A stretch of 5,996 bases of DNA from Bacteroidia bacterium (GTDB lineage Bacteria > Bacteroidota > Bacteroidia > Bacteroidales > Azobacteroidaceae). This document shows, in pieces, positions 4,879 to 5,996 of this stretch. Under the pieces are notes generated by a model. The model saw only the letters and a list, made by a program, of their open reading frames with translations, had not been told where the DNA came from and ran no database searches. How positions within the stretch are numbered: position 1 is the stretch's first letter; each line of letters begins with the position of its first letter. The stretch is from contig BNTP01000137.1 in the NCBI GenBank assembly GCA_025996695.1, forward strand, positions 1 through 5,996, written 5' to 3'. The position numbers and the translations under genes were made by a program.

Positions 4879-5952
4879 TTACCGTTTACCGCAATATATC
4901 TGTAGCCCATCGGCTGCCACAATCAATTTAGGTATAAAATTAGCCAATGTCGTGATAGCTGCACTAACTTTTCCCTGTTGGGTTGTCATTTTTGCGCTGG
5001 CGCTGTCCGCCAAAGATCCTAATTTAGTGTAATCTATGGACTCAATTGACCCTGAATTGCTTTCATCTCCAAGTCCCAACTGGTTGAATATGTCCATCAG
5101 CGCCGACCCATAGCGAATGTCATCAAGCAGTTCGGACGGCAATTTTAGTTTATCAAACTCTGTCCGGTATACTTTTTCCCATTCACCATACTGCTTGTCA
5201 GTGCCTCCTGGGCAAGTCATAAAAATGCGCTTAGCCTCATCAAAGGCGTCATTGACTTTTTTCATTGCCGCGTCATATTCGTCAAGCACTTTTGTCACGT
5301 TGTTCCAATCATCCAACGATGTCTGCAACGCGGTCAAAGCTTTTTCCTGAGCTGGGTTCAAAGAGGGACAATCATTTGGATCGGGTTCATCTTTTGGCAG
5401 TCCATCAATAATCTGTATTAATAAGGCCAGGGCTAGCGGTCCAAGGGGAAGAAGACCCGCTATCAAGGTAGGTGACATTTCCAACAACAGCTGAAAAGCA
5501 GCTGCCTTTCCTTCATTGGAGGCATATTCGAGTGCCTGATTGAGCAATTGCTCCGCCGTTATTCCGCCATCACCATTCGGTTTAGCGTTGCCGCCGCCAT
5601 TGCCGTCGTCGCCGCCGTCGCCGCCGTCGCCGCCGTCGCCGCCATTGCCGCCATTGCCACCATTGCCACCGTCGCCACCACCAGCACCGCCGCCACCAGC
5701 ACCACCACCACCAGCACCACCAATACCGGCACCAGCTTCTTCACAAAATACATAACATAAAGCCGCACCTAATCCCGCTGTTATTGTAGCGGCGTCTATC
5801 CACTGGTTTGCTTTATCTTTATTATATTCAGGGTTTAATTTGTTGCTTGTCACATCATTCACTTTGCGGTCGTTCGAAAAGATCACGTTAAACTCTTGGG
5901 ACAACTCGGGCATCTCTTTTACCTTAACACGCACATTCATTAATACTGCCAT
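4879..5952 (-). CDS. glycine-rich protein with two hydrophobic segments (357 aa), unknown function
   Basis: Residues 1-50 are charged with no signal peptide. Residues 51-70 (WIDAATITAGLGAALCYVFC) are hydrophobic. Residues 75-129 are a Gly-rich tract of GGA, GGN and GGD units. Residues 149-184 (FQLLLEMSPTLIAGLLPLG then LALALLIQII) could insert in a membrane. Residues 195-300 are charged and probably helical or coiled-coil, and the end (ANFIPKLIVAADGLQIYCGKR) is again hydrophobic. The start is unsure: ATG 5952 follows a hairpin by 14 bases, but the frame stays open to the window edge (SDLRFHKSDYLNDF precedes the Met), so this may be the C-terminal part of a larger protein. A membrane-active effector, a structural surface protein, or the variable end of a larger polymorphic protein are all possible. 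No family recognised. Confidence 0.65.
   Translation of the reverse strand: MAVLMNVRVKVKEMPELSQEFNVIFSNDRKVNDVTSNKLNPEYNKDKANQWIDAATITAGLGAALCYVFCEEAGAGIGGAGGGGAGGGGAGGGDGGNGGNGGNGGDGGDGGDGGDDGNGGGNAKPNGDGGITAEQLLNQALEYASNEGKAAAFQLLLEMSPTLIAGLLPLGPLALALLIQIIDGLPKDEPDPNDCPSLNPAQEKALTALQTSLDDWNNVTKVLDEYDAAMKKVNDAFDEAKRIFMTCPGGTDKQYGEWEKVYRTEFDKLKLPSELLDDIRYGSALMDIFNQLGLGDESNSGSIESIDYTKLGSLADSASAKMTTQQGKVSAAITTLANFIPKLIVAADGLQIYCGKR
5589..5735 (-). repeat. Gly-codon minisatellite in the glycine-rich protein gene
   Basis: Imperfect 9-bp units (gccgccgtc, gccgccatt and gccaccatt on the plus strand) encode GG[DN] triplets, grading into GGGGA units at the N-terminal side. In-frame multiples of 9 bp can be gained or lost by slippage without breaking the gene. 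GC content is far above the surrounding DNA. Confidence 0.85.
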
Positions 5953-5966
5953 AAAGTCATTCAGGT

Positions 5967-5996
5967 AGTCTGACTTGTGGAATCGTAAGTCAGACT
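5967..5996. repeat. perfect 10-bp inverted repeat at the right window edge
   Basis: AGTCTGACTT (5967-5976) and AAGTCAGACT (5987-5996) are exact reverse complements around a 10-nt spacer. It lies 14 bases upstream of ATG 5952 and could be a leader hairpin, an operator or a recombination site. The arm may continue beyond the window. Confidence 0.7.

Noticed and set aside
5540..5768. Pro-, Ala- or Val-rich frames opposite or shifted in the Gly tract
   Set aside because: These are low-complexity shadows of the GC-rich 9-bp repeat in the glycine-rich protein gene.

Overview
The window looks like a piece of a Bacteroidales (Bacteroidota) chromosome. The evidence is a DUF3575 outer-membrane-type protein, which is a largely Bacteroidota family, and two promoter matches to the Bacteroidota pattern TTTG-N20-TAnnTTTG. 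I cannot name the genus. All genes I accept lie on the minus strand, so transcription runs right to left.

Layout from left to right. 58-1464 holds a DUF3575/OmpA-like protein with its own promoter (1469-1500). 1501-1930 is AT-rich and has no convincing gene, only an orphan plus-strand promoter match and a TCTA tetranucleotide repeat. 1931-2125 is the N-terminal stub of an ISAzo13-type transposase. 2160-2290 is the 5' remnant of a small secreted-protein gene, frameshifted in an A tract and cut off at the transposase stub. 2310-4842 is a tandem array of cassettes repeating every 823-846 bp. Each intact cassette has a leader hairpin of about 40 nt, a gene for a 177-183 residue secreted Cys-rich protein, and an intergenic module of about 180 bp. 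4879-5952 (open to the window edge) is a 357-residue protein with a long glycine-rich repeat and two hydrophobic stretches. A perfect 10-bp inverted repeat sits at the right edge.

The array is the interesting part. The three cassette proteins share a signal peptide, a CC motif, a mid-protein Cys, QWGC and a C-terminal Cys at nearly constant spacing, but are otherwise very divergent. The non-coding DNA between them is far better conserved: one 60-nt core differs at one position between two copies. The leader hairpins also keep their pairing by G-U substitutions and a bulge. This pattern suggests cassette duplication with recombination through conserved flanks and diversification of the secreted products, or a conserved RNA element controlling each gene. 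A glycine-rich, membrane-active-looking protein followed by divergent exported paralogs could be an effector with immunity-like partners. That is inference only; I recognise none of these four proteins.
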